NCBI GenBank assembly: GCA_016194905.1
Contig: JACQAP010000019.1
Coordinates: 124,001 to 188,000, forward strand
Source: Betaproteobacteria bacterium
GTDB taxonomy: Bacteria; Pseudomonadota; Gammaproteobacteria; Burkholderiales; JACQAP01
Reading direction: 5' to 3'
Length of the DNA stretch: 64,000 nucleotides
In this document: piece after piece, positions 36,875 through 46,800 of the stretch
Position numbering within the stretch: position 1 is the stretch's first letter
Layout: every line of letters begins with the position of its first letter
Translations under genes and position numbers: made by a program
Notes under the pieces: model-generated
What the model was told of the DNA's origin: nothing
The model's input: only the letters and a program-made list of their open reading frames with translations
The model's database searches: none

Positions 36875-38071
36875 TCAGTGTCCCCCGCCCTGGCCAGCGG
36901 CCCGCGCCTCGAGGATGTCCACGGCAGGCAGTTTTTTACCTTCGAGGAATTCGAGGAAAGCTCCGCCTCCCGTGGAAATGTAGCCGATCTTGTTTTCGAT
37001 TCCGTATTTCGCGATGGCAGCGACGGTATCACCACCGCCGGCGATCGAGAATGCCGCCGAACCGGCAATCGCCTTCGCGAGTGTCTTCGTACCCTCGCCG
37101 AAGCGCTCGAATTCGAACACGCCGACCGGGCCATTCCAGACGATGGTGCCGGCCTTGCCGAGAATACCAGCGAGTTGCGAAGCCGTCCTCGGCCCGATGT
37201 CCAGGATCAGATCGTCGGCTGCGACCTCTTTCGCATCTTTCACCATTGCCTTGGCATCTGCCGAGAATTCCTTGGCGCAAACCACATCCACAGGGATCGG
37301 CACACCGCCGCCTTTCGCTTCGATGATGGCCATGATGTTCCTGGCTTCGCCGACAAGATCGGCCTCGGCCAGCGATTTGCCGATCGACAGACCGCAGGCA
37401 AGCATGAACGTATTCGCGATTCCCCCGCCGACGATCAGCTGGTCCACTTTTTTCGCCAGTTCGCCGAGGATGGTGAGCTTCGTGGACACCTTCGAGCCGG
37501 CGACGATCGCCACCAGCGGGCGTTTGGGATCGCGTAAAGCCTTGCCCAGTGCGTCGAGTTCCGCCGCCATGAGCGGCCCGGCGCACGCGACCGGCGCATA
37601 TTTGGCGATGCCGTGGGTAGTCGCTTCCGCACGGTGCGCCGTGCCGAACGCATCGTTCACGTAGACATCGCAGAGCGCGGCCATTTTTCTCGCCAGCGCG
37701 TCGTCGTTTTTCTTTTCGCCCTTGTTGACGCGACAGTTTTCCAGCAACACGACCTGGCCGGGTTTGACGTCCACGCCAGCGACCCAGTGCGCCTTCAGCG
37801 GCACCGGCATGTCGAGCAGTTCGGACAGACGCTGCGCGACTGGCGCCAGCGAATCCTCGGGTTTGAATTCGCCTTCGGTCGGTCGACCTAGATGCGAAGT
37901 CGCCATGACCGCGGCGCCGGCCTTGAGCGCATGGCGCAACGCCGGGACGGAAGCGCGAATACGGGTGTCGTCGGTAATGTTGCCGGCATCGTCCTGCGGA
38001 ACGTTCAGGTCGGCGCGAATGAACACGCGTTTGCCGCGCAGGTCGAGATCGGTCATCCGCAGGATAGTCAT
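36875..38071 (-). CDS. pgk: phosphoglycerate kinase
   Basis: 398-residue glycolytic kinase. It begins with [25 protein letters not shown] and has [11 protein letters not shown] and, near the C-terminus, [12 protein letters not shown] and [14 protein letters not shown], the nucleotide-binding hallmarks. It is between gap and pyk; a 113-base gap with a hairpin separates it from gap. Confidence 0.98.
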   Translation of the reverse strand: MTILRMTDLDLRGKRVFIRADLNVPQDDAGNITDDTRIRASVPALRHALKAGAAVMATSHLGRPTEGEFKPEDSLAPVAQRLSELLDMPVPLKAHWVAGVDVKPGQVVLLENCRVNKGEKKNDDALARKMAALCDVYVNDAFGTAHRAEATTHGIAKYAPVACAGPLMAAELDALGKALRDPKRPLVAIVAGSKVSTKLTILGELAKKVDQLIVGGGIANTFMLACGLSIGKSLAEADLVGEARNIMAIIEAKGGGVPIPVDVVCAKEFSADAKAMVKDAKEVAADDLILDIGPRTASQLAGILGKAGTIVWNGPVGVFEFERFGEGTKTLAKAIAGSAAFSIAGGGDTVAAIAKYGIENKIGYISTGGGAFLEFLEGKKLPAVDILEARAAGQGGGH

Positions 38072-38107
38072 GGCATCAATTCAATCCGCACAAGTATTCA
38101 GGAACGC

Positions 38108-38164
38108 GAGAGGGCACAGAGAACAAGGCCTGGTCCTGCCGGCCTTCTCGTCTCCGTGCCCTCC
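38108..38164. repeat. imperfect hairpin between gap and pgk
   Basis: GAGGGCACAGAGAACAAGGCC (about 38110-38130) pairs imperfectly with GGCCTTCTCGTCTCCGTGCC-CTCC (38141-38164) around a 10-base centre. It shares the CACAGAG word with the larE-larB repeat. It could also set the gap/pgk mRNA ratio. Confidence 0.6.
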
Positions 38165-38184
38165 AGCGGAAAACCGTTTCCGTA

Positions 38185-39198
38185 TTATTTCGCGTTCACA
38201 AACGCAACCGTGGTATCGAGCATGCGATTGCTGAAACCCCACTCGTTGTCGTACCAGGAGCATACCTTGACGAGGGTTCCTTCCGAAACTTTGGTCAGCG
38301 TCGAGTCGAACACGGACGACGCCGGGTTGTGGTTGAAGTCCACCGAGACCAGGGGATCCTTGTTGTATTCGAGAATACCCTTGAGTTCGGCTTCGGAAGC
38401 CTGCTTCACCGCGTTGTTGACTTCTTCTACAGTGGTCGCCCGCTTGGCCACGAAGGAAAGATCGACGATGGACACATTGATGGTCGGAACGCGCATCGCA
38501 AAACCGTCCAGCTTGCCGTTCAACTCCGGGAGCACGAGACCGACCGCCGCAGCCGCGCCGGTTTTGGTTGGAATCATGGACATGGTCGCGGAACGCGCGC
38601 GGCGCAGATCGGTGTGATACACATCGGTCAGCACCTGATCGTTGGTGTACGCATGAATCGTGGTCATCAAGCCGTTGACCACGCCGATGCGATCATGCAA
38701 CGCCTTGACCAGGGGCGCCAGGCAATTGGTCGTACAACTGGCGTTGGAGATCACCGTATGCGCGGCTTTCAGGGTGCCGTGATTCACGCCGTAGACCACC
38801 GTGGCGTCGACGTCCTTGTCGCCAGGCGCGGAAATGATGACCTTCTTCGCTCCGGCCGTCAGGTGGGCGCCGGCCTTGGCCTTGCTGGTAAACAATCCAG
38901 TGCACTCGAGCACCACATCCACGCCGAGGTCCTTCCAGGGCAGCTCGGCAGGATTGCGCTGGGCGCAGACTTTGATCTTGTCGCCGTTGATGACCAGATA
39001 GTCGCCGTCGACCGCCACGGTGCCTGGGAACGTGCCATGGGCGGTGTCGTATTTGGTCAGATGGGCATTGATTTTCGCGTCGCCGAGGTCGTTGATCGCA
39101 ACGATCTGAATGTCATGCTTCTTTCCACCTTCGTAGTGCGCCCGCAGGATGTTGCGGCCGATCCGGCCATAGCCGTTTATTGCAACGCGAACAGTCAT
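38185..39198 (-). CDS. gap: glyceraldehyde-3-phosphate dehydrogenase, type I
   Basis: 337-residue NAD-binding enzyme: [16 protein letters not shown] at the N-terminus, catalytic C155 in [18 protein letters not shown] ribosome site lies about 12 bases before the ATG. First gene of the gap-pgk-pyk run on the minus strand. Confidence 0.98.
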   Translation of the reverse strand: MTVRVAINGYGRIGRNILRAHYEGGKKHDIQIVAINDLGDAKINAHLTKYDTAHGTFPGTVAVDGDYLVINGDKIKVCAQRNPAELPWKDLGVDVVLECTGLFTSKAKAGAHLTAGAKKVIISAPGDKDVDATVVYGVNHGTLKAAHTVISNASCTTNCLAPLVKALHDRIGVVNGLMTTIHAYTNDQVLTDVYHTDLRRARSATMSMIPTKTGAAAAVGLVLPELNGKLDGFAMRVPTINVSIVDLSFVAKRATTVEEVNNAVKQASEAELKGILEYNKDPLVSVDFNHNPASSVFDSTLTKVSEGTLVKVCSWYDNEWGFSNRMLDTTVAFVNAK

Positions 39199-39400
39199 TG
39201 GCGAGTCTCCCGATTAAACCTGGATTTTACTGTACTCGGAGCGCCGATCACAGCCATGACCCGATGCGATGACGGGTATGCTGCAGGGTCGGCTGCAGCA
39301 TATCTGCGCAGCAATCCAATCGAGAACACTGACGACGGATCCTTCCAATGCGGCGTTGTTCGATCCCGATCCCGGAATATGAAATACGCGTCGATCGACA
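39199..39400. other. non-coding gap between the SemiSWEET gene and gap, with a perfect hairpin
   Basis: 202 bases with no supported gene. It holds a perfect 10-bp inverted repeat (39277-39286 TATGCTGCAG with 39293-39302), six-base loop, no T-tract. The gap promoter should lie here. Confidence 0.6.
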
Positions 39401-39688
39401 TCAGGCGTCCCCGTTGTCCCTTCTCTGCGGGTCGCGATACCGGATCTTGAGCGCGATGATGGCCAGCGACAGCACCAGCGTAACCACGTTGGAAAGGATC
39501 AGCGGCAGGGACCGCAAAAGGATGCCGTAGATCAACCAGAGCACGAGGCCGGTGGTGAACAGGGAAATCATCCTTGCCGAAATGTCCTTGCCGGATTTGG
39601 TCCGGTAAATCTTCAATACCTGCGGTATGAAAGCCGTCGTGGTCAGCAATCCGGCAATCAGGCCGATGCCGTCGATCAATCCGTTCAT
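39401..39688 (-). CDS. SemiSWEET-type sugar transporter
   Basis: 95 residues from ATG 39688, a single three-helix bundle with the PQ motif: GLLTTTAFIPQVLKIYRTKSGKDIS, then ISLFTTGLVLWLIYGIL and LILSNVVTLVLSLAIIALKI. SemiSWEETs dimerise and move sugars by facilitated diffusion. It starts four bases after the glucokinase stop, so transport and phosphorylation of glucose look coupled. A longer frame from 39748 would overlap glk and lacks family support. Confidence 0.88.
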   Translation of the reverse strand: MNGLIDGIGLIAGLLTTTAFIPQVLKIYRTKSGKDISARMISLFTTGLVLWLIYGILLRSLPLILSNVVTLVLSLAIIALKIRYRDPQRRDNGDA

Positions 39689-39692
39689 GGTT

Positions 39693-40652
39693 TTATCGTG
39701 CGTCGTGAAAAAGCGTGGCGAGACCGCGTAGTGCAGGCGTCTGTGCAAGAATCACGTAGGTCGGCACCGCCGCAACATAGCTGGAAAACCTTCCTTTTGT
39801 TTCGAAACGGGCGCGAAACGGCGAGCGGGCGAAGTAATCCCCGAGCCTTGGTACAATGCCGCCGCCGATATAGCAACCGGCACGCGCGCCCAGCGTGACC
39901 ACCAGGTTCGCAGCGGCGGTGCCGAGGATTGCACAGAACATTTCCACGGCTTCCGCGCACCGGGCATCGCTGCTGGACAACGCCGCCGCTGTAATTTTAT
40001 CCGGGCCGAGAGATTGCGCTTCCACGCCTTCCAATGCGCATAACGCCCGGTAGAGATTTTCCAGTCCCATGCCGCTGACCACGCGTTCCGTGGATACATG
40101 ATCGTACTGCTGTTGCAGCCAGCGCAACACGCCGATCTCTTTCTCGTTCATCGGACCGAACGCGGTATGACCGCCTTCGCCCTGCAACGCGACCCAGCCG
40201 TTGCCGACGGGGACCAATCCGGAAACACCGAGGCCGGTGCCCGGACCGATGACCGCAATCGGCGTTGCTGGAACCGCCGCTCCACCACCAATCTGCTGCA
40301 GTTCATCCGGACGCAGGATCGGCACCGCCAACGCGAGTGCGGTGAAGTCGTTGACGACCTGCAGCCGGTCGAGCCCCAGATTGCGACGGATCTGCTCGAT
40401 GGAAAATCCCCACGGCCCATTCGTAAGCCGCACGAAATCACCGGTAATGCCCGTGGCGACATCCATTGCAGCTTCGCGCACCGCCGGATTGCCGTTTTCC
40501 TGCAGATAGCGGCGCACGGCTTGCTCCAGTCCTTCGAAATCGGCGCAGCGCACCGTCTTCTCGTGTTGTGGTTGCAACGAACCTGCGGCGACCAGCGCAA
40601 GCCGCGCATTGGTGCCGCCGATATCAACGACCAACCGCATGGCGTCTTGCAT
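39693..40652 (-). CDS. glk: glucokinase
   Basis: 319-residue ROK-unlike bacterial glucokinase (Glk family): LVVDIGGTNARLALV at the N-terminus, VIGPGTGLGVSGLVP, LQGEGGHTAFGP. It phosphorylates glucose to glucose-6-phosphate with ATP. Two possible starts lie four codons apart (40652 or 40640). It follows tkt by 45 bases and precedes the SemiSWEET gene by four. Confidence 0.95.
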   Translation of the reverse strand: MQDAMRLVVDIGGTNARLALVAAGSLQPQHEKTVRCADFEGLEQAVRRYLQENGNPAVREAAMDVATGITGDFVRLTNGPWGFSIEQIRRNLGLDRLQVVNDFTALALAVPILRPDELQQIGGGAAVPATPIAVIGPGTGLGVSGLVPVGNGWVALQGEGGHTAFGPMNEKEIGVLRWLQQQYDHVSTERVVSGMGLENLYRALCALEGVEAQSLGPDKITAAALSSSDARCAEAVEMFCAILGTAAANLVVTLGARAGCYIGGGIVPRLGDYFARSPFRARFETKGRFSSYVAAVPTYVILAQTPALRGLATLFHDAR

Positions 40653-40697
40653 GGCTTGTCCTCAACGGCCGCCGCGCGACCAGCGACGAAACGTTCT

Positions 40698-42683
40698 TCA
40701 GATCAAACGTTTCACCGCGTCCGCGACGGCTTCGGCGGTGATGCCGAAGAATTTGAACAGTTCACCCGCGGGCGCCGATTCACCGAAGCGATCGAGTCCG
40801 ACCACCGCACCCTCAAGCCCAACGTACTTGCGCCAGAAGTCCGTCACGCCGGCTTCCACTGCGACGCGCTTCACGCCCTTGGGCAGCACCGCTTCGCGAT
40901 ATTGTGCCTCCTGGCGGTCGAACACGTTCGTACTCGGCATCGACACGACTCTCACTGCAACACCGGCGTCGGCCAGCAACTTCTGCGCGGCCATAGCCAG
41001 CGAAACTTCGGATCCGGTCGCGATGATGATTGCTTTTGCACTCGCGGCATCCGAGAGCACGTAACCGCCGCGCGCAATCTGTTTGATACGTTCGGCATCG
41101 CGCGCCTGGCAAGGAAGGTTCTGACGCGAGAACAGCAGGCACGCCGGTCCGTCCCGGCGCTCGATCGCGGCTATCCACGCCACCGCAGATTCCACCGAAT
41201 CGCAAGGTCGCCAGACGTCCATGTTCGGGATCAGGCGCAGACTGGCTGCATGCTCGACCGACTGGTGCGTGGGTCCGTCTTCGCCCAGGCCGATGGAATC
41301 GTGGGTGAACACGAACAGCGTGCGAATCTTCATCAGCGCCGCCATGCGTAGAGCATTTCGCGAATAGTCCGAGAATGTGAGGAAGGTCCCGCCGTAGGGA
41401 ATCAGCCCGCCGTGCAGCGTCATGCCGTTCATGATCGCGGACATGCCGAACTCGCGCACGCCATAGTAAACATAGTTGCCGCCACTGCCTTTGCCGACGC
41501 CTTTCGATCCCGACCACAGCGTCAGATTCGAGCCGGCCAGATCGGCCGAACCGCCGATGAGTTCGGGCAGCACCGGTGCCAGCGCTTCGATCGTATTTTG
41601 CGATGCTTTGCGGCTGGCGATCGTCTCGGCCTTCTCGTTGACCTTGGCGAGGAAACCCTCTGCGTGCTGGCGCCAGTTCTGCGGCAGCTCGGCCGACATG
41701 CGGCGCGAAAACTCGGCTGCTTCCTTCGGGAAAGTCTTCGAGTATGCGGCGAACCTGGCATTCCAATCCGCTTCCCGCGCCGCCCCTTTGCCCCGTGCGT
41801 CCCATCCCGCGTAGACATCGGCCGGGATTTCGAACGGCGCATGATCCCAGCCGATATTCCGGCGGGTCGCTGCGACTTCCTTTTCTCCCAACGCGGCACC
41901 GTGGCTGTCGTGACTGCCGGCCTTGTTGGGGGAACCCTTGCCGATGATGGTCTTGCAGCAGATCAGGCTTGGCTTGTCGGCCGTCTTTTTGCTCGTTTCG
42001 ATCGCGGCATTGACGGCATCCACATCGTGGCCGTCGACATTGCGCAGCACATGCCAGCCGTAAGCCTCGAAACGTTTCGGCGTGTCGTCGGTAAACCAGC
42101 CGTCGACATGGCCATCGATCGAGATGCCGTTATCGTCGTAAAACGCGATCAGCTTGCCCAGGCCGAGCGTACCGGCCAGCGAACACGCTTCGTGCGAAAT
42201 GCCTTCCATCAGGCAGCCGTCGCCGAGGAAGACATAGGTATGATGATTGACGATGTTGTGTCCGGGGCGGTTGAATTCCGCGGCCAGCAATTTTTCGGCG
42301 AGCGCCATGCCCACCGCGTTGCTTGTGCCTTGGCCGAGCGGCCCCGTAGTCGTTTCCACGCCGGGTGTCATGCCGAGTTCCGGATGTCCAGGCGTCATCG
42401 AATGCAACTGCCGGAAGCGTTTGATCTCATCCATGGGCAATGCATAACCGGTGAGATGCAACAACGCATACAACAACATGGAGCCGTGACCGTTGGAAAG
42501 CACGAAGCGGTCGCGATCCGCCCACTTCGTATTAGCCGGGTTGTGCCGTAGATGGTGATTCCATAACACCTCGGCGATTTCGGCCATGCCCATTGGCATG
42601 CCCGGATGGCCGGAGTTGGCTTTTTGTACTGCATCCATCGCCAGTGCGCGGATGGCGTTGGCAAGTTCGGTCCTGGTTGCCAT
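40698..42683 (-). CDS. tkt: transketolase
   Basis: 661-residue thiamine-diphosphate enzyme of the pentose phosphate pathway. [20 protein letters not shown] and [13 protein letters not shown] (ThDP/Mg binding) lie in the first half, and [19 protein letters not shown] and FSRQNLP in the second. AAGGAAG is close upstream of the ATG. First gene of the tkt-glk-SemiSWEET-gap run. Confidence 0.97.
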   Translation of the reverse strand: MATRTELANAIRALAMDAVQKANSGHPGMPMGMAEIAEVLWNHHLRHNPANTKWADRDRFVLSNGHGSMLLYALLHLTGYALPMDEIKRFRQLHSMTPGHPELGMTPGVETTTGPLGQGTSNAVGMALAEKLLAAEFNRPGHNIVNHHTYVFLGDGCLMEGISHEACSLAGTLGLGKLIAFYDDNGISIDGHVDGWFTDDTPKRFEAYGWHVLRNVDGHDVDAVNAAIETSKKTADKPSLICCKTIIGKGSPNKAGSHDSHGAALGEKEVAATRRNIGWDHAPFEIPADVYAGWDARGKGAAREADWNARFAAYSKTFPKEAAEFSRRMSAELPQNWRQHAEGFLAKVNEKAETIASRKASQNTIEALAPVLPELIGGSADLAGSNLTLWSGSKGVGKGSGGNYVYYGVREFGMSAIMNGMTLHGGLIPYGGTFLTFSDYSRNALRMAALMKIRTLFVFTHDSIGLGEDGPTHQSVEHAASLRLIPNMDVWRPCDSVESAVAWIAAIERRDGPACLLFSRQNLPCQARDAERIKQIARGGYVLSDAASAKAIIIATGSEVSLAMAAQKLLADAGVAVRVVSMPSTNVFDRQEAQYREAVLPKGVKRVAVEAGVTDFWRKYVGLEGAVVGLDRFGESAPAGELFKFFGITAEAVADAVKRLI

Positions 42684-42702
42684 GTCTTCCTTTGGAGAAC
42701 AG

Positions 42703-42723
42703 AAAAAACCCCGGGAGCCCGGG
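42703..42723 (-). terminator. rho-independent terminator after the ntrX-like gene
   Basis: On the minus strand, a short GC stem from CCCGGGCTCCCGGGG (42709-42723 on the plus strand) is followed by TTTTTT (42708-42703). It separates the upstream ntrYX unit from tkt. Confidence 0.85.
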
Positions 42724-42761
42724 ATGGAATACGACGCTATAGTAGCCGAGGACGGCTTGGA

Positions 42762-44021
42762 TTATTCCTCGGCGCGACGTGGAAGCTTGACGCCGAGTTG
42801 CTTCAACTTGCGATACAGGTGGGTGCGTTCCAGGCCTACGCGTTCGGCGACCCGGCTCATGTTTCCGCCTTCCCGGCTCAGATGGTATTCGAAATAGACG
42901 CGCTCGAAGGCATCGCGCGCCTCGCGCAATTCGCGATCCAGCGGCAACGTCTGCGCCGGGCTCGGCAGCGGCGCTTCCAGGGTCGCCAGTGCGTTGGTTA
43001 CATCGGCCACACCGATTTCGCCGCCAAGTGCCAGTTGCGCGACGGTCTTGACGACGCTTTCCAGCTGCACCAGGTTCCCGGGCCAGTGGTAATTGCGCAG
43101 CGCATTCAGCGCGGCCGTGTTGAAGCTGCGCGTCGGTGCCTCCTTCGACTCGATTGCACGCGATAGTACGAGATTGGCGAGTTCGGGCACGTCCTCGGCA
43201 CGTTCGCGCAACCCGGGCAGGCGCAGTATTACGCCAGCCAGAATTGCGTATAGCCTGGGTTCAAACGCGCCTTTTGCCACCAGTTCCGCGAGGTCCGTGG
43301 AGCTCGAGGAAAGCATTCGCGTGTTGTAACGCTCCAGTTTCAGCGTCTGGTTGAGCAGGTTTTTTTGCTGGGCACGCGTCATTTCTCCGACTTCGCGCAA
43401 AAACAGGATGCCCTCCGATGCCTGGCCGACCAGGTTGGTCTCCATCTGATCGAATGCTGAAAAATCCTCCGGGGCCACCCACGGTGTGTTGAGTTGGTGC
43501 AGCAGCCGCGCGCATTGTTCCATTCCCGCGCCAGGCTCACCGACAAACAGGGCTGACGATTTCAATGTGCGCAGCCGTTCGAGTTGCGTGCGCAACTGCT
43601 CGACCGCCCTCGATTTGCCGACCGTAGCCGGCACCGCAAGTGCATTGCTCTTGAGCGTCCCCTGCCTGAGCGCGGTGCCCACCGTGCTCAGCAGCTTCTG
43701 CAACGCGATCGGCTTTTCCAGAAACGCGTACGCACCGATGCGGGTGGCCTCGACGGCAGTATCGATGGTGCCGTGACCCGACATCATGACCACTGGCATG
43801 GTCAGCAGGCCGGTGCTGGCCCACTCCTTGAGCAGCGTGATGCCATCGGTGTCAGGCATCCAGATGTCGAGCAGCACCAGGTCCGGCCGGACGCGGACGC
43901 GGATCTGGCGCGCCTCGCCCGCGTTCTGCGCCAGCCGGACCTGGTGTCCTTCGTCGCGCAGGATTTCCGATAGCAACTCGCGTATCCCGACTTCGTCGTC
44001 CACAACCAGTATCTGGCTCAT
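42762..44021 (-). CDS. NtrX-like response regulator with a degenerate sigma-54 AAA+ domain
   Basis: 419 residues in NtrC-family order. The receiver looks intact: acidic pair DDE (8-10), phospho-acceptor D52 in LLDIWMPD, K103 in LEKP. The AAA+ region is worn: Walker A reads GEPGAGME (161-168, lysine replaced by M167), the stretch with GAFTGA is absent, Walker B reads ILFLREVGEM (R209 for aspartate), and WPGN is followed by LVQL not VREL. The Fis-type helix-turn-helix at the end (VAERVGLERTHLYRKLKQLG) is intact. It probably still binds DNA under phosphorylation control but should not drive sigma-54 polymerase. The kinase gene overlaps it by four bases. Confidence 0.9.
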   Translation of the reverse strand: MSQILVVDDEVGIRELLSEILRDEGHQVRLAQNAGEARQIRVRVRPDLVLLDIWMPDTDGITLLKEWASTGLLTMPVVMMSGHGTIDTAVEATRIGAYAFLEKPIALQKLLSTVGTALRQGTLKSNALAVPATVGKSRAVEQLRTQLERLRTLKSSALFVGEPGAGMEQCARLLHQLNTPWVAPEDFSAFDQMETNLVGQASEGILFLREVGEMTRAQQKNLLNQTLKLERYNTRMLSSSSTDLAELVAKGAFEPRLYAILAGVILRLPGLRERAEDVPELANLVLSRAIESKEAPTRSFNTAALNALRNYHWPGNLVQLESVVKTVAQLALGGEIGVADVTNALATLEAPLPSPAQTLPLDRELREARDAFERVYFEYHLSREGGNMSRVAERVGLERTHLYRKLKQLGVKLPRRAEE

Positions 44022-46216
44022 CTTCCCGCCTGCCTGTTGATTCGCAACTCGGCTACCGCGACCCGCGCACTCGGCAGATTGATCGTCACGCTCGCACCGC
44101 CCGACGGATCGTTGGCGACGGCGATCGTGCCGTTGTGCTCTTCAACAATCTTCTTGACGATGGCCAGACCGAGTCCGGTGCCCCTGGACTTGGTAGTGAC
44201 GTAAGGTTCGAATACACGGCTTATCAGCGCCTCGGGGAAGCCGGGTCCATTGTCGCGCATGGTGAGCTGCACGCCCGCGTCTATCGCTTCGGTTCGCACG
44301 ACGATGCGCGGCCCCGCCACATCGGACACCGCTTGCTCGGCGTTCTGCAGCAGGTTGTGGATGACCTGTCGCAGCTTGGCGGTATCGCCCGAAACCAGAG
44401 GAAGATTTGCGGCAAGCTCCAGCTGCATCGCCGAGCGAGACGACTCGTACAGTCCCATCACTTCGCGCGTCAACAGGTTCAAATCGAGCGGCTGCAAGTC
44501 CGGCACGGGCGAGCGGGCATACAGGCTGAATGCATCCACCATCGCCTTGAGCGCCGCCACTTGATTGACGATAGTCTGCGTCGAGCGTTTCAGAATTTCA
44601 GCTTCCTGACTGGGGAGCTTGTCGGCGAGACGATGTTGCAGGCGCTCCGCCGACAGCTGGATCGGGGTCAGTGGATTCTTGATTTCGTGCGCCAGCCGTT
44701 GCGCCACTTCTCCCCATGCGGCAAGACGTTGCGCCTGCCGCATCCGGGTGATGTCGTCGAACACCAGCACCATGCCGGTTTGCGCGCTGGCGGAGAGCCT
44801 GGATCCGCGCAAAAGCAACACCTGCTGGCCGGCAGCGCCGGATAATTCCACCTGTGTTTCCCAAGGTTCGTCGCGCGCTTTCACTAACGCTTCCCGTACG
44901 GCGTTGCCGACCGCGGCCAGCCGCGGCTCGCGGTCCGCCCACTCATTCGGATGTGTGGAAATCAAGTCGCCGACGTCGACGCCGAGAATCTGCTCCGCAC
45001 TGCGGTTGGCCGAGCGCAACCGGAATTCGGCATCGAACGACATTACGCCCGCCGAGAGGTTGCCGAGCACGCTTTCCAGGTACGCCTTGGCAGCGGCAAC
45101 CTGTTCCTGATTGCGCTGCGCGTCGGCCTGGGCATCCGCGAGTTGCATGGTCATGATGTTGAAGGATTCGGTCAGCAATCCCAGTTCGTCATGGGACTTT
45201 ACCGTATGACGCTGGCTGAAATCGCCTTGCGCGACGGCGCGCGTACCGGCGGCGAGCACACCCAGGGGCGCGGACAACCGCCCGCTGAACAGGATAGCCA
45301 GCAGAAGCGCGGAAAGCAGTGCCAGCAGCAGCGACAGCGTGAGCGTTAAGGCATACAACCGTTTCAACCCGAGCCGCGACAGCGACAATTCCTGGTAGTC
45401 GCGGTAGATCTCCTGCACGGTCTGGGCGTCGCGCGCCAGCGCCGGCGGCACCGGCTGAATCAGTTGTAACAGCAATGTCGCCCCCGTCACATCGTTGACT
45501 GGTACCAGAACGCGCAACTGCAGGCCGCCTTCGCCGAGCGCTTCGATCGCACTGTAGGGCTGCTGCATGCGAACCCTGCGAACTACGGACGGCGATGGCA
45601 ATTCCGGTACAAGGCTGGTCGAATCCGCGCTCGAAAACGCGATCACCGAGCCGTCGGTGCGCAAGAGCGTCGCTTCGTTCACTGCCGCCTGTTCGCGCAG
45701 GGTGTTCAGCGTCGCCAGCTGGCGCGGTGTCGCGCGCTCCGACAGCACCAGCGTCATCGATTCCGCCTTGCGCCGCAAATCCTTCAGCATGTTGTCCAGA
45801 TTCACGCGCCCCAGGCTCAGGCCGCCTTCGAGTGCTTTTTCCACCCGCACGTCGAACCAGGATTCGATGGATCGCGAAAGGAATTGCACGGACACTGCGT
45901 AGACCAGCGCTCCGGGTAACACTGCAACCAGCGCGAACAGCAACACCAGCCGCAGCGTCAGCTTGGAACCGAATACGCGCGCGTTGAGCCGCCTTCGCAG
46001 CAACAACAACTGGTAGCCAACAACCAGCATGAGGATCAGGACGACACCGACCCCGAGCGCCAGCAGCAACGGCAAATCGCTGGAAAACCACGGCGTGTTG
46101 GCACTGGCACCGGACAGCAGATAGAGCATCACCGCGCCGAGCGTGAGGACGAGCGCGATCAGAAACTGCATTCCCCGGCTCAGCAGCGAGCGTCTGACGA
46201 TGCGGGCCAGATTCAT
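44018..46216 (-). CDS. NtrY-like sensor histidine kinase
   Basis: 732 residues from ATG 46216, which overlaps the upstream gene's stop as ATGA. Membrane helices near the N-terminus (FLIALVLTLGAVMLYLL; LLLALGVGVVLILMLVVGYQ; LVLLFALVAVLPGALVYAV), an extracytoplasmic part, another helix (LYALTLTLSLLLALLSALLL), HAMP, PAS (LGNLSAGVMSFDAEFRLRSA), then the H-box RLAHEIKNPLTPIQLSAERL and ATP-binding boxes (NLLQNAEQAV, DNGPGFPEAL, GTGLGLAIVKKI). It should phosphorylate the NtrX-like partner. Signal unknown; NtrYX systems in related bacteria respond to nitrogen or redox state. Confidence 0.93.
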   Translation of the reverse strand: MNLARIVRRSLLSRGMQFLIALVLTLGAVMLYLLSGASANTPWFSSDLPLLLALGVGVVLILMLVVGYQLLLLRRRLNARVFGSKLTLRLVLLFALVAVLPGALVYAVSVQFLSRSIESWFDVRVEKALEGGLSLGRVNLDNMLKDLRRKAESMTLVLSERATPRQLATLNTLREQAAVNEATLLRTDGSVIAFSSADSTSLVPELPSPSVVRRVRMQQPYSAIEALGEGGLQLRVLVPVNDVTGATLLLQLIQPVPPALARDAQTVQEIYRDYQELSLSRLGLKRLYALTLTLSLLLALLSALLLAILFSGRLSAPLGVLAAGTRAVAQGDFSQRHTVKSHDELGLLTESFNIMTMQLADAQADAQRNQEQVAAAKAYLESVLGNLSAGVMSFDAEFRLRSANRSAEQILGVDVGDLISTHPNEWADREPRLAAVGNAVREALVKARDEPWETQVELSGAAGQQVLLLRGSRLSASAQTGMVLVFDDITRMRQAQRLAAWGEVAQRLAHEIKNPLTPIQLSAERLQHRLADKLPSQEAEILKRSTQTIVNQVAALKAMVDAFSLYARSPVPDLQPLDLNLLTREVMGLYESSRSAMQLELAANLPLVSGDTAKLRQVIHNLLQNAEQAVSDVAGPRIVVRTEAIDAGVQLTMRDNGPGFPEALISRVFEPYVTTKSRGTGLGLAIVKKIVEEHNGTIAVANDPSGGASVTINLPSARVAVAELRINRQAGR

Positions 46217-46800
46217 CGAGTCAGCGTCCAGCGGAACCATTCCGAAGCAAGATTCCAGTCGCGTGAGGCCAGCGCGTTTATCTGGAACGGCTTGGGCAGT
46301 TGCGAAACGTCGAACCGCATGCGAATTGCCGCTTCGTAGACCTTGCCCTGATCCAACATGTCGGCATCCGCCAAGAAACGCGGCCGCAGGCGACCCATCA
46401 GCGCAAGCGCATCATTGAGCGTGTCGAAATTCTGATGGAGGGCACCCAGTGACAATCGGTACTGGCGGGTAAGCGCGTTATAGGAAAGCCGATAGTGCTG
46501 CTCGAATTCGAGTACCGACTTGTTCCAGAGATAGAGCGTGTACCAGCGCGGCCGGATCAGCTCGAACTCCAAGATGAAATGCAGCGGCAGGCCTTTGTTG
46601 AGCGCATCCTCGAGCGTATGGGTCAGTTCGACCTCGAAATTCGCTTCAAGATAGTAGTCGCCGCCGTTCTGCGAGATCTCTGCGAACTTGACGTGGATGC
46701 CTTCGGTAGCCGCGAACACCGTACTGCACCAGAACACGCACAGTGCCAGCAGCCAGCGCAAAAAATCAGTCTTTCTGGAGGAGGGCGTAATAAAAACCAT
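46213..46800 (-). CDS. DUF4390 protein
   Basis: 195 residues from ATG 46800, with an N-terminal signal peptide or anchor (WLLALCVFWCSTVFA) and a beta-rich remainder (YYLEANFEVELTHTLEDAL, IRPRWYTLYLWNKSVLEFEQHYRLSYN). It begins inside the 3' end of rsmB (35-base overlap) and its stop overlaps ntrY. Conserved next to rsmB and ntrY in Betaproteobacteria; function unknown. A frame start at 46881 is possible but lies deeper inside rsmB. Confidence 0.88.
   Translation of the reverse strand: MVFITPSSRKTDFLRWLLALCVFWCSTVFAATEGIHVKFAEISQNGGDYYLEANFEVELTHTLEDALNKGLPLHFILEFELIRPRWYTLYLWNKSVLEFEQHYRLSYNALTRQYRLSLGALHQNFDTLNDALALMGRLRPRFLADADMLDQGKVYEAAIRMRFDVSQLPKPFQINALASRDWNLASEWFRWTLTR

Noticed and set aside
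36871-37134. 88-residue N-terminal extension of pyruvate kinase
   Set aside because: It lies inside pgk, is arginine/serine-rich, and MQRSTKIVATLGPAS is the normal start.
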